Below are positions 36,720-45,935 of a stretch of DNA of 52,003 bases, one piece after another. The DNA lies in contig JAFQXD010000010.1 of assembly GCA_017407115.1 (NCBI GenBank), positions 1 to 52,003 of the forward strand, written 5' to 3'. Positions within the stretch are counted from its first letter, which is position 1. Each line of letters starts with the position of its first letter. Under the pieces are notes generated by a model. The model was not told the DNA's origin, ran no database searches, and saw only the letters and a program-made list of their open reading frames with translations. The stretch is from Methanobrevibacter sp. (GTDB taxonomy: Archaea > Methanobacteriota > Methanobacteria > Methanobacteriales > Methanobacteriaceae). The position numbers were made by a program, and so were the translations under genes.

Positions 36720-37667
36720 TTATTCAAATAACCAATCTACAGAGAGATATCTTTCACCGTTGTCAGGTAATATAGCTATTATTCTTTTACCTTTGTTTTC
36801 TTCTTTTTTAGCTAAATCCAAAGCTGCCCAAGTTGCAGCTCCAGAAGATATTCCTGAAAATATACCTTCTTTTTTAGCAAGAGCGAGTAAAGTGTTTCCA
36901 GCATCTTCATTTGCAACTGGAATAATCTCATCAATTACACTATCATCATAAATTGATGGGACAAATCCTGCACCGATACCTTGGATTTTGTGTGGACCTT
37001 TTTCTCCTTTACCTAAAGTCTGGGAATCTTTTGGTTCAACTGCAACAATTTTTACATCTGGAACTTCTTTTTTGAGAACTTTACCTATTCCTGTAATTGT
37101 TCCGCCAGTACCTACACCGCCGATAACGATGTCAACTTTACCTTCAGTGTCCCTTAAGATTTCCTGAGCAGTGGTTTCGGAGTGGATTTTTACATTTGCA
37201 GGGTTATCGAATTGACCTAATATAATGGAATCTGGTGTGTTTTCGTTAAGTTCTTTTGCTTTTGCAATAGCTCCACCCATTCCATCAGCACCAGGAGTTA
37301 AGACAATTTCCGCACCCAAAACACTAACGAATTTCCTTCTTTCAATAGACATAGTTTCAGGCATGGTTATGATTAATTTGTAACCTTTTGCAGCTGCTGC
37401 AAATGCAAGACCGATACCTGTGTTTCCACTGGTCGGTTCGATGATTGTAGCACCTGGCTTGAGCAATCCTTTTTCTTCTGCATCTTCAATCATTGCAACA
37501 GCAACACGGTCTTTTACACTTCCTGTTGGGTTGAATGATTCGACTTTTACATCTACTTCCGCTTCTAATCCTTCTGTTAAATTATTTAATCTTACGATTG
37601 GAGTATTTCCGATAGCATCAGTGATGCTGTCAAGCACTCCTCTTTTTAATTCTGGTATATTTGCCAT
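36720..37667 (-). CDS. cysK: Cysteine synthase (O-acetylserine sulfhydrylase)
   Basis: CysK makes cysteine from O-acetylserine and sulfide. The 315-residue PLP enzyme has the Lys in NPTGSVKDR (K52), the substrate loop PTSGNTGIGLA, the phosphate loop GGVGTGGTITGIG, and PDNGERYLSVDWLF at the end. AGGAGA precedes the ATG. It is the first gene of cysK-cysE-HTH, and its promoter holds three overlapping palindromes. The protein is very like bacterial enzymes, which suggests acquisition by transfer. Confidence 0.96.
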   Translation of the reverse strand: MANIPELKRGVLDSITDAIGNTPIVRLNNLTEGLEAEVDVKVESFNPTGSVKDRVAVAMIEDAEEKGLLKPGATIIEPTSGNTGIGLAFAAAAKGYKLIITMPETMSIERRKFVSVLGAEIVLTPGADGMGGAIAKAKELNENTPDSIILGQFDNPANVKIHSETTAQEILRDTEGKVDIVIGGVGTGGTITGIGKVLKKEVPDVKIVAVEPKDSQTLGKGEKGPHKIQGIGAGFVPSIYDDSVIDEIIPVANEDAGNTLLALAKKEGIFSGISSGAATWAALDLAKKEENKGKRIIAILPDNGERYLSVDWLFE

Positions 37668-37720
37668 GATTTTTTCTCCTATAATATTAATTGTTTTTTA
37701 TGACATATTAAAAGGGTTAT

Positions 37721-37800
37721 TTTTAAGTTATATAACATATGTTATTATAACTATTGTTATATAACATTGTTTTACTTAATAAATGTTTTGGTAGGACTAA
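37721..37800 (-). promoter_or_regulatory. cysK promoter with overlapping ATAACA/TGTTAT operators
   Basis: The perfect palindrome ATAACATATGTTAT (37732-37745), ATAACTATTGTTAT (37747-37760) and TGTTATATAACA (about 37756-37767) lie side by side. On the minus strand they follow a BRE/TATA block ACCAAAACATTTATTAA (about 37776-37792), nearly identical to the metY one. The operators cover the predicted start of transcription, as for a repressor. Confidence 0.65.
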
Positions 37801-38183
37801 AAAAAATAGTTTGTAATTAATGCCTTATTGTAGAGAAAAACTCCACAATATTCCACACAGACATTAATTAATACATTTCCTTAAGAGGTTCTCTTAAAAG
37901 AGATAACTCTCTTATTTAAATTATAATATAAAAAATCATATATAAACTTAATTATACAGAAAAAGCAAGTAGCACTCATTAATTAAAAATTCAACTTGAC
38001 TCTGCCAAATATTAAATTATAACATTTTTAGAAAAAAATAGTTTGTAATTAATGCCATTGTAGAGAAAAACTCTACAATATTCACATAGACATTAATTCA
38101 ATTCATCCTTAAGAAGTTTTCTCATTAGAGTTAACCTCTTTATCTAATATTTATTATTAAATGTCCTATATAAACTTAATTAT
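37799..38183. repeat. Tandem duplication of a ~230-bp hairpin-and-promoter unit
   Basis: Two diverged copies run in the same direction: TAGTTTGTAATTAATGCC at 37807 and again at 38039 (period 232). Each unit has an outer inverted repeat (AATTAATG...CATTAATT) enclosing a hairpin TTGTAGAG-aaaaa-CTCYACAA, then a second hairpin (TTAAGAG-gtt-CTCTTAA in copy 1). Each ends with the TATA sequence TATATAAACTTAATTAT (37939 and 38167). One loop-closing pair changes from G-C to A-T between copies while others degrade. No protein frame is present. Confidence 0.7.
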
Positions 38184-38190
38184 TCAAGAA

Positions 38191-38535
38191 ATAAGGCAAT
38201 TGAATAGTGTTCATCTCAAGGGAAAAGCCTCAAAAACTGTGAACTTGTTTAAATGACTATCATCGATATTGATTTTTTTCAATTGCCTCATGAGGTAGAA
38301 CGCTAATATATTATACTCCTCTCATTATTGAAAACATTAATAACTTCAACATAGATATAATATTGAAACTATATGCTCCAATTAGGAGTATTATTAATTT
38401 TATCATTCTAACCTCCGAAGGATGAATAATGAGAGTACCACAACAATCGCCAAAGGAAACTGTAATGATTGAAGAACAAATATGTAAAATACAAATCCTA
38501 TCTATTCACCTCCATATTTAGAAATTGAGGCTTTT
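38191..38535 (+). ncRNA. Candidate structured RNA with interlocking inverted repeats
   Basis: This stretch codes no protein. It has three perfect 11-bp inverted repeats: AGGCAATTGAA (38194) with 38278-38288, AAAAGCCTCAA (38223) with 38525-38535, and CTCTCATTATT (38319) with 38425-38435. An 8-bp pair ATACTCCT/AGGAGTAT (38313/38384) is also present. Their order interlocks, so a pseudoknotted or switching fold is implied if transcribed. A strong TATA (38167-38174) lies about 25 bp before the first arm, which fits plus-strand transcription from near 38192. I do not recognise RNase P, SRP or riboswitch motifs. A degraded mobile element with terminal inverted repeats is the alternative. Confidence 0.4.
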
Positions 38536-38655
38536 AACTATGTAGTATATTCTATAACCTACAATTTAAAGCTTGTTGAAGCTATTTCGTAAAATTGTAG
38601 TGAAAAAACCATAATATATGAACTTTTGGAAGCTAATAAAAAAAAGAAGAAAAAA
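38536..38655. other. AT-rich spacer with an inverted repeat
   Basis: CTACAATTT (38559-38567) pairs with AAATTGTAG (38592-38600). Purine-rich sequence then leads to the stop of nth. It may be the 3' end or terminator of the element on its left. Confidence 0.35.
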
Positions 38656-39285
38656 TTATATGTTTTCAGCAAAATAATCGCAAATATCGGTACATGGACA
38701 AATCTCACACTGAGGCCCTATAGGTTTGCAGATATTCTGACCAAACTGAACCATCAAATCATTCAGTTTAATCCATAATTCTTCAGGAGCGATTTTGCAT
38801 AGCTCAACTTCAGTCTCTTCAGGGTCTTTTGTGTCAACCAATCCCAAACGGTTGGAAATTCTGTGAACGTGAGTGTCAACCGGAATTGCCGGGAGCTCAA
38901 AAGCAAACACCATGACACAGTTTGCTGTCTTGCGGCCAACACCCGGAAGCTTGACAAGCTCCTCAACCGTGTCAGGAACCTCACCACCATACTCATCAAT
39001 TAAAATTTGTGAAACCTCAACTATCCTTCCAGCTTTGACATTATAAAACCCAGCAGGCCTAATCAGTTCTTTGATGTCATCTATTGGAGCATCAACAACT
39101 TCGTAAATGTCCTTATATTTCGAAAACAAGTTTTCAGTAGCCTGATCAGTATTTTCATCCCTTGTCCTTTGAGATAGTATTGTCCTGACCAGTACCTTGT
39201 AAGGGTCATGGTCCAGAAATGTTCTAATATCAAAAGTATTGTCAAGCTGATTTACAAGTTCTATTACACGTTCCTCTTTATTCAC
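38656..39285 (-). CDS. nth: Endonuclease III (DNA glycosylase/AP lyase)
   Basis: Nth removes oxidised pyrimidines in base excision repair. The 209 residues have the helix-hairpin-helix [13 protein letters not shown] with catalytic Lys119, catalytic Asp137 in [13 protein letters not shown], and the Fe-S loop C-x6-C-x2-C-x5-C ([17 protein letters not shown]) near the end. The GTG start overlaps the aroA stop (GTGA), so translation is coupled. Confidence 0.96.
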   Translation of the reverse strand: MNKEERVIELVNQLDNTFDIRTFLDHDPYKVLVRTILSQRTRDENTDQATENLFSKYKDIYEVVDAPIDDIKELIRPAGFYNVKAGRIVEVSQILIDEYGGEVPDTVEELVKLPGVGRKTANCVMVFAFELPAIPVDTHVHRISNRLGLVDTKDPEETEVELCKIAPEELWIKLNDLMVQFGQNICKPIGPQCEICPCTDICDYFAENI

Positions 39286-40601
39286 TCTACCAACTCCAGT
39301 TCAAAACCAAGTTCGGCCATTGATTCAATGAAATTAGGAAATGACACGTCAAAGACCTCACCGTTTGTAATTTCAATGTCATGCTTAAGACCAATCAAGC
39401 TGAATGCCATTGCCAGCCTGTGATCTCCATGTGAGTCAACAACACCAGGTCCGACACCACCAGTAATAATCATTCCATCTTCCCTTTCAGTCAATTTACA
39501 GCCTAATTTCTCCAATTCCCGGCAGGTTGTATCAATCCTGTCTGTTTCCTTTACCCTTGCATGGGCAACACCAGTAATGTTAGTTGTACCTTCGGCCATT
39601 GCCGCCAGAACTGCAACGGTTATCAACAGGTCAGGTGCATTGGACAAATCAACATCTATAGCTTTCAGGTGCCCGTTGGACCCTATTTCAACGTAATCTT
39701 CACCACGAATTACCTTGACACCCATATTCTGGAGGATATCCAGAATTACCTTATCTCCCTGCTTTGAATCTCTAAACAAATTTTTGACTTTTGCCTTTCC
39801 ACCATTAATTGCAATTAATGACAGTAAATAAGAAGCTGATGAATAGTCACCTTCAACAGTATAATCGCTGGCAACATAATCCTGTTTTTTGACTTTAAAC
39901 TCATCTATTCTGCAGCTTTGATGCTCTTTATCACAGGTTTCATGTTTTAAATAATATCCCCTTAATGTTTTAACTCCGAATTTTCTCATGATATCCAATG
40001 TCATATTAACATATGGCTTTGATTTGAATTCCGGCAGCACATATAATGTAACACCCTTTTCAGACAATGGGGAAGATATTAAGATTGATGAAATAAATTG
40101 GGAGCTGACATTTCCATAGATATTGGTTTCACCGCCCACATATCCAGGTTTGATTGAAATTGGTGCCTTTTCATTGTCATTTAATGATTCGGTTTCTATT
40201 CCCAAAGGCCATAATGCATTCATCAGCAGACCCATCGGACGTGTCTGCAGGGATTCATCACCAGTTAAAACAACTTCATTGTCGCTTAAAGCAGCCACGG
40301 AAGTCATTAACCTTAAGGTAGTGCCAGAATTAGCCAAATCAATTGGATTTTCAGAGGAATTATGGAGTTTGCCTCCTGTTCCTATAATTTCCAAATAATC
40401 ATCAGTTTTATTGATTTGTGCACCTAATGCTTTACAAACCCTAATTGATGCCAATGTGTCCTCTGAGTATAGCATATCATATAATTTAGAAGTGCCTTTG
40501 GCTAATGAAGCTAAAATAATAGCCCTATGAGAATAGCTTTTGGAGGGAGGTGCCTTTACAACCCCGCCAATTTCTGAAATATTTTTAACCTTAAGAATCA
40601 T
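39282..40601 (-). CDS. aroA: 5-enolpyruvylshikimate-3-phosphate synthase
   Basis: EPSP synthase joins shikimate-3-phosphate and PEP. The 439-residue protein has the N-terminal [29 protein letters not shown], the [10 protein letters not shown] segment, and the C-terminal ARVKETDRI and [11 protein letters not shown] motifs. I prefer ATG 40601 over TTG 40610 as the start. It and aroD are the two shikimate genes in this window. The 4-bp overlap with nth makes a two-gene operon. Confidence 0.96.
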   Translation of the reverse strand: MILKVKNISEIGGVVKAPPSKSYSHRAIILASLAKGTSKLYDMLYSEDTLASIRVCKALGAQINKTDDYLEIIGTGGKLHNSSENPIDLANSGTTLRLMTSVAALSDNEVVLTGDESLQTRPMGLLMNALWPLGIETESLNDNEKAPISIKPGYVGGETNIYGNVSSQFISSILISSPLSEKGVTLYVLPEFKSKPYVNMTLDIMRKFGVKTLRGYYLKHETCDKEHQSCRIDEFKVKKQDYVASDYTVEGDYSSASYLLSLIAINGGKAKVKNLFRDSKQGDKVILDILQNMGVKVIRGEDYVEIGSNGHLKAIDVDLSNAPDLLITVAVLAAMAEGTTNITGVAHARVKETDRIDTTCRELEKLGCKLTEREDGMIITGGVGPGVVDSHGDHRLAMAFSLIGLKHDIEITNGEVFDVSFPNFIESMAELGFELELVE

Positions 40602-40731
40602 TTTATCCAACCAAAAAAAGATATTGCACTTAATTTATCTTCATAACTTTCCTATAATAAAATTTAGTTTCATTAGTTAATTAAATTTGCGGAAGATGCA
40701 CAAAGAAATGAAACGAAAAATAATGGGCAAA
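40602..40731. other. Upstream region of aroA
   Basis: AT-rich sequence containing the aroA ribosome binding region (GGTTGGAT) and its presumed promoter. No gene or hairpin is evident. Confidence 0.4.
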
Positions 40732-40910
40732 CTAAAATATCTTTTCAATAGTTAGAATATTATGATTATTTTCATACCTATAATCAATATTGTCTGCATT
40801 TTTTCGAACTATTGTTAAACCTAATCCCCCAATCTCTCTTTGATCAGCTTTAAGAGATAAATAAAGAATTACCTGATGATATAGGAATGCTTATCATTAA
40901 ACTGAATTAA
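40732..40910 (-). pseudogene. Relic of an RsbW-like (HATPase_c) anti-sigma/kinase-type protein
   Basis: The minus strand reads LSLKADQREIGGLGLTIVRK then NADNIDYRYENNHNILTIEK, stopping at 40732-40734. This is the G2-box end of a GHKL ATPase of the RsbW kind (ER-x-x-GGLGL-x-x-V...D-x-x-x-Y...N-x-L-x-x-x-K). Just upstream the matching IQFNDKHSYI fragment is in another frame and ends in a stop. Only about 60 codons remain, so this is a frameshifted, truncated remnant. Confidence 0.7.
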
Positions 40911-40991
40911 TTGAAACTTAATTCAACATTAACACCACCATTACCAACCATTCCCATATATTTTTTAACAAAATTCAATAAATACATACTC

Positions 40992-41558
40992 ATGAAAGAA
41001 ATCGACAAAATGAAAGCTGGACTTGAATACTGCTATGATGATGAGGAAATTTCCTTAATGAAATTGAATGCAATTGAAAATGCAAATATATTCAATTCAC
41101 TTCCGGAAGATGACTTGGACAAGCAGCATGAAGTGTTGGAAGAGATTTTGGGCTCTGTAGGTGAGAAAGTCTGGATTGCGAAACGATTCTGCTTCGATAA
41201 CGGCAAAAACATATTCATAGGAAACAATTTTACTGCAAACTTCAATTTAACAATACTTGACATCAAGGAGGTTTACATCGGAGACAATGTAATGATTGGT
41301 CCGAACACACTTATAACCACTGTCGGCCATCCCTTGACACCTAAAGGCCGTCGTGAACACATGGCTCAGGGAAATGAAATCCGAATCGGCAACGATGTCT
41401 GGCTTGGTGGAAACGTGACAGTGTTGCCCGGTGTGACAATAGGAAACAATGTCGTTGTTGGTGCGGGAGCAGTTGTTACCAAAGACATCCCTGACAATTC
41501 CCTTGCATTAGGGGTTCCTGCCAGTGTTGTTCGAAAATTGGAAAATGATGTAGAGTAG
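40992..41558 (+). CDS. Maltose/galactoside-type O-acetyltransferase (LbH fold)
   Basis: The 188-residue protein belongs to the LacA/Maa/NodL acetyltransferases, which move acetyl from acetyl-CoA to a sugar hydroxyl. It has the N-terminal helical Mac domain (EIDKMKAGLEYCYDDEE), then hexapeptide repeats with the catalytic His in TTVGHPLTPKGR and the loop IRIGNDVWLGGNVTVLPGVT. I chose ATG 40992 because the upstream in-frame codons are not conserved-looking and the length then fits the family. TATATTTTTTA lies about 30 bp upstream and no ribosome binding site is visible. Confidence 0.9.
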   Translation: MKEIDKMKAGLEYCYDDEEISLMKLNAIENANIFNSLPEDDLDKQHEVLEEILGSVGEKVWIAKRFCFDNGKNIFIGNNFTANFNLTILDIKEVYIGDNVMIGPNTLITTVGHPLTPKGRREHMAQGNEIRIGNDVWLGGNVTVLPGVTIGNNVVVGAGAVVTKDIPDNSLALGVPASVVRKLENDVE

Positions 41559-41844
41559 GAGATGAGAAAATAGAACCCTAAAAAAATGGGATTTGTGTTA
41601 AAATAAGACATTTGACACCACCAGATAAATTGAAAGAAAATCCCGAAAAGAACAAAATCAGTATTTCATCTCATCTCCATGAGCTATTTTAGTAATAAGT
41701 AATATAAATACTTTATATACTAAAATAACAATATTTCCTTCATTTTATTGAAATTTAAATTGATTACAATCTTGTTTTAAAAATATCAAAATTTAAATAT
41801 TACTAATAATAACTTATACACATATAATACTACCGGGTGAAAAA
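41559..41844. other. Intergenic region with inverted repeat and promoter
   Basis: GGAGATGAG at the left end pairs with CTCATCTCC near 41673. TATA-like ACTTTATATACT (about 41710-41722) and GGGTGA just before 41845 serve the next gene. No coding frame found. Confidence 0.4.
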
Positions 41845-43029
41845 ATGGATGTTCAAACAAAAGAAAAACTAAAGTTAGCCCAACGATATAAAAAGGAAAA
41901 GAAGTATGCTGAGTCAAAAGAGATTTATGATGAGTATTTTAATAAAGATTCAAAAATACTAACCGCATGGGATAAAAAAAACATATGCATGGGACATTTA
42001 TTATCTGTATCTTCAAAATCCAACCGACAGTGAGGAAATGTTTGAAAACTTGGAGCTGCTGAGCGAAATTGCCACACAGGAAGATCAAAGAAAAAATGAC
42101 AAATATCCCGACCCTTACACATTATCCTTTTTAAAAAGCTTAGATTACCTTAACAAAAATGGAAAATTCAGTGATATGCTTCTGCTTAGCGACAAGATTA
42201 ATCCGGAATTTTTAAGTGAAAAACCATCCAATTTCAATGGCAAGACTTATCCCTCAAACAAGGAAAAATTCTACAACCTCTATACTAAAGCATTACTAAA
42301 AACCGATTATGTCAATGAAGCACTGGAAGCCTGCCAAGAGGCCCTGACGATTGATACATTGACTGACGATACATGGTTTAAATGGAGAATCGCAAAATCC
42401 CTTAAAGAGATTGGAGAATATGACGAATCCATTAAATATCTTGAGGAATTATCATCTAAAAAACAGGATTGGTTCATTTATGCAGAAATTGCCGAAAACT
42501 ATTATTTCAAAGGTGAAAACGATAAATCCCTGGAATATTGTCTAAAAGCAGCATTGGGTCCTGGACAAGTTGAAAGTAAAGTCAATCTCTATTCATTGCT
42601 TGGAGAGTTATTGGAAGATGAATATCCTGAAGAATCAATTAAACATTATTATTTGGAATATAGTGTAAGACTACATAATGAATGGGGAATTGACGAAAGA
42701 TTGGAAGAAAAGATTGAAGAAGCAGGTTTAGATACTGAAAATAGAGAATATTGGAAAATAGAAAAAGAACTTAAGAAATTCTGGAATGAATTGAAATTCA
42801 AAAACCAGCAGCCACAATATGGAATTATAAGCAATATTTTGCCTCATGGAAAAGCAGGTTTCATCCAAGCAGAAGATGGAAATTCATATTATTTCAAAAA
42901 ATTGAATTTAAAGGAGATTTCTCTGAATTTAATGAAATGACAAGTGTCAGTTTCTATCTTGAAGAAGGATACGACAAGGCTAAAGATGAAGTTAAAATGA
43001 ATGCCGTAAATATCCATCCAATTAATTAA
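41845..43029 (+). pseudogene. TPR protein with cold-shock-like C-terminal domain, broken by two poly-A frameshifts
   Basis: Three frames join into one ~395-residue protein. Frame one starts at 41845 (MDVQTKEKLKLAQRYKKEKK) and leaves frame at an 8-A run (41974-41981); the next frame supplies the missing KTYAWDIYYLYLQNPTDSEE. It contains TPR-like helices (EALEACQEALTIDTLTDDTW, YDESIKYLEEL, NDKSLEYCLKAAL). A small beta domain follows (YGIISNILPHGKAGFIQAED), which resembles cold-shock folds. A second slip at a 6-A run (42896-42901) cuts it; after it, KIEFKGDFSEFNEMTSVSFY continues to a stop at 43029. Sequencing error, phase variation or real decay are all possible. Confidence 0.8.
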
Positions 43030-43048
43030 TTTGAAAAAAAACTAATTT

Positions 43049-43071
43049 GAAACTATCTTTAAGATAGTTTC
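43049..43071. terminator. Bidirectional hairpin terminator
   Basis: GAAACTATCTT-T-AAGATAGTTTC is a perfect inverted repeat followed by T-rich sequence on one side and preceded by A-rich sequence on the other. It lies between the converging TPR gene and valS. Confidence 0.7.
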
Positions 43072-43105
43072 TTTAAATTTTTAAAAAAAGAAATTAGAGA
43101 AGTAA

Positions 43106-45820
43106 TTATCTAATTACTTCAACAATCATATCCAAGTTTTCGGATTGCAAGATGTCAACCTTCTTACCAGATGCACCGACAATCTCCTTTTTGATGTTCA
43201 ACATGTCTTCCGGAACTACAATTTCACCAATTGTCAATTCATGGTTCTCATCTAAAACAGCACCGATTTCATCAATGTCTGTTGATTTTAGATATCCAAT
43301 GATTTTACCGGCATCCCCTTTGAATGTTGGTCCGATTTTAGACATGTCAGGTTCAACTTCAATGATTTTTTCATGAACTTCTGGTTTTCCTTGGCTAATG
43401 GCCAATTCCTTGATTTTTAAAGTTCCTTCAATATCGTCTCCAAATTCATGGAAGATTTCCACCAATCCCTCATCGGAAGTGTATACATTCACTTCAGCAA
43501 GTTCTGCATTCAACGGTATTTTGGATGCTGATTTGAATCTCCTTACTTCATCAATGAGCTCAACGGTAGTTTCACCTTTAGTTTCCATTTCTTCGCTAAT
43601 CAATTCATCATACACTTCAGGCCATAATGTTGTGTGAATTGATTCATCAGAGAAGTATTGGTAAACTTCTTCAGTAAAGAATGGAGCTATTGGAGCCATT
43701 AATTTCAATGAAGTTTCAACGACTGTTTTTAATGTGTATTTTGCAGCTCTTCTTGATTCGTCTGAAACATCAGTGTATAATCTGTATTTTACAGCTTCGA
43801 TATATTCATCACAGAAATCATGCCAGAAGAATCTCTCAATTGATGTGATTGTATCTGCAAAGTTATATTCTGCAAATGCATTGTCAACTTTTATATTCAA
43901 ATTATTGAGTTTGGACAAAATCCACAAATCGATTGGTCCGAGATTATCTTTAACATCTTCATAGCTGATTTCCTCATCAAAGATTTGCATGCTGATAAAT
44001 CTGAATGCATTCCAGAACTTTCTAAGGAACCTGTATCCGTGCTTAATGTCTTTCCAGTCAAATATTACATCGGAACCCGGTACGCTGTTAGCGGCCCATG
44101 TTCTTAACGGGTCTGCACCATATTTTTCAATTACCTCTTCAGGTCCGACTACAAATTCCGGCCTTGATTTGGACATCTTGTTTCCGTCTTCACCGAATAC
44201 CATACCGTTGATTACAATATCATCGAACGGTTTTTGACCTGTCAGTGCAATACATCTTAATGTTGTGTAGAATGCCCATGTACGGATAATGTCATGTCCT
44301 TGAGGACGTATATTTGATGGGAAATGATTTACGTAATCCTCATCCGGCCATCCTGCAATGGATAGCGGTGAAATTGATGAATCCATCCAGGTGTCGAGAA
44401 CGTCAACTTCAGGTACGAACTCTTCACAGCCGCATTCGCATGCATGTTTTGGCTCATCAACAGTTGGATCAATAGGCAAGTCTTCCACTTCAGGCAAAAT
44501 AACTTTTCCACAGTCCTTACAGTACCAAACAGGAATTGGGGTTGCAAATATTCTCTGTCTTGAAATACACCAGTCCCATTCCATGGAATCCGCCCAGTTC
44601 ACCATACGGGATTTCATGTGTTCAGGCACCCATTTCATTTCATCCGCTGCGGTTTTGGTCTTTTCAATTAAGTCACGAACTGCTACAAACCACTGTTCCT
44701 TAAGAAGAATTTCAACAGGAGTTTTGCATCTCCAACATTGACCTACATTTTGGTCAACCTGTTCTTTTTTAAGCAAGTAACCTTCACTTTCCAAATCTTC
44801 AATTGTCTGTTTTTTACAAGTTTGAAGATCCATTCCTTCATATCTGCCGGCAGCTGCGGTTAATGTACCATCATCATCCATAACATCAATGACTTCCAGG
44901 TCATATTTTTGAACCCAGCTTACGTCAGTTTTGTCCCCAAATGTACAAATCATTACTGCACCTGTACCGAATTCAGGATCCACCTCTTCATCTGCAATGA
45001 TTTTTACTTTTTGGTGTGACAGTGGAACTTCAACATATTTGCCTAAAAGGTGAGTGTATCTTTCATCTTCCGGATGAATTACAACAGCCACACAGGCAGA
45101 CATCAATTCAGGACGGGTTGTTGCAATTAAAATACCTTCCTCTTTAGGGTCGGCCTGCTTTCCTGATGCCTGTGAAGATACAATATCCTCATATGAATCT
45201 TCAACTGCAGGAGGGAAGTTAACATAGTTTAAAAATGTAGTGTTATCTGAATATTCAACTTCTGCAAAAGCGATAGCTGTCTGACAGCGAGGACACCAGT
45301 TTACAGGGTGTTTTCCCTGATAAATCAGTCCATCTTCATACATTTTCAAAAAGGAATATTGGGTTCTTTTCATATACTCAGGATTCATTGTAACAAATTC
45401 GCGTGTCCAATCCTGTGAATAACCCATTGCCTTCATGTCCGCTTTCATGCTTGCAATGTTTTTTGTGGTCAAATCAATACAATACTCCCTGAACTGTGCT
45501 CTTGAAACATCATTTTTCTTGATTCCATGAGTTTCCTCAACTTTCACTTCAGTTGGAAGGCCATGGCAGTCCCATCCCTGTGGGAACAAAACATCAAAAC
45601 CTTTCTGTCTTCTGTATCTAGCATTCATATCAATGTAAACCCAATTTAAAACGTGCCCTAAGTGAATTGCACCTGTTGGGTATGGTGGGGGAGTGTCAAT
45701 GATATATCTAGGACGAGATCCATCTCCAATGTATTTGTAGATGTTTTCATCTTCCCATTTCTTCTCCCATTCTTTTTCTTTTTTAAAATCATAGTCTTTA
45801 GGAATCTCTTCGTTTGACAT
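43106..45820 (-). CDS. valS: Valyl-tRNA synthetase
   Basis: ValRS is a class I synthetase with an editing domain. The 904 residues contain [17 protein letters not shown] with the HLGH box at 53-56, [15 protein letters not shown], the CP1 editing domain ([16 protein letters not shown]), zinc-type cysteine pairs ([15 protein letters not shown]...CECGCEE) and the KMSKS loop in [22 protein letters not shown] precedes the ATG. It appears to be a single-gene unit. Confidence 0.97.
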   Translation of the reverse strand: MSNEEIPKDYDFKKEKEWEKKWEDENIYKYIGDGSRPRYIIDTPPPYPTGAIHLGHVLNWVYIDMNARYRRQKGFDVLFPQGWDCHGLPTEVKVEETHGIKKNDVSRAQFREYCIDLTTKNIASMKADMKAMGYSQDWTREFVTMNPEYMKRTQYSFLKMYEDGLIYQGKHPVNWCPRCQTAIAFAEVEYSDNTTFLNYVNFPPAVEDSYEDIVSSQASGKQADPKEEGILIATTRPELMSACVAVVIHPEDERYTHLLGKYVEVPLSHQKVKIIADEEVDPEFGTGAVMICTFGDKTDVSWVQKYDLEVIDVMDDDGTLTAAAGRYEGMDLQTCKKQTIEDLESEGYLLKKEQVDQNVGQCWRCKTPVEILLKEQWFVAVRDLIEKTKTAADEMKWVPEHMKSRMVNWADSMEWDWCISRQRIFATPIPVWYCKDCGKVILPEVEDLPIDPTVDEPKHACECGCEEFVPEVDVLDTWMDSSISPLSIAGWPDEDYVNHFPSNIRPQGHDIIRTWAFYTTLRCIALTGQKPFDDIVINGMVFGEDGNKMSKSRPEFVVGPEEVIEKYGADPLRTWAANSVPGSDVIFDWKDIKHGYRFLRKFWNAFRFISMQIFDEEISYEDVKDNLGPIDLWILSKLNNLNIKVDNAFAEYNFADTITSIERFFWHDFCDEYIEAVKYRLYTDVSDESRRAAKYTLKTVVETSLKLMAPIAPFFTEEVYQYFSDESIHTTLWPEVYDELISEEMETKGETTVELIDEVRRFKSASKIPLNAELAEVNVYTSDEGLVEIFHEFGDDIEGTLKIKELAISQGKPEVHEKIIEVEPDMSKIGPTFKGDAGKIIGYLKSTDIDEIGAVLDENHELTIGEIVVPEDMLNIKKEIVGASGKKVDILQSENLDMIVEVIR

Positions 45821-45935
45821 ATATTTTCTCCTAAAATAATTAAGTAAAAATAATATTATTAATTATGTAGTTTATTATTTAAAAAAGTAATTATGTAAAT
45901 GCAAAAAATAAGTAAAAAAAAATTATAAAGATGTA

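Noticed and set aside
37799..38183. Possible CRISPR array
   Set aside because: Only two long, diverged copies with a 232-bp period; no short regular repeat-spacer pattern and no cas genes in the window.
38191..38535. RNase P RNA or SRP RNA gene
   Set aside because: The conserved cores that I know for these RNAs are not visible, and the sequence is too AT-rich for the usual stable stems.
38223..38535. Intact insertion sequence or MITE bounded by AAAAGCCTCAA repeats
   Set aside because: No transposase frame and no matching target-site duplication outside the repeats; kept only as an alternative explanation.
44358..44741. Plus-strand 127-codon frame opposite valS
   Set aside because: Shadow of the valS zinc-binding region; no start signal.
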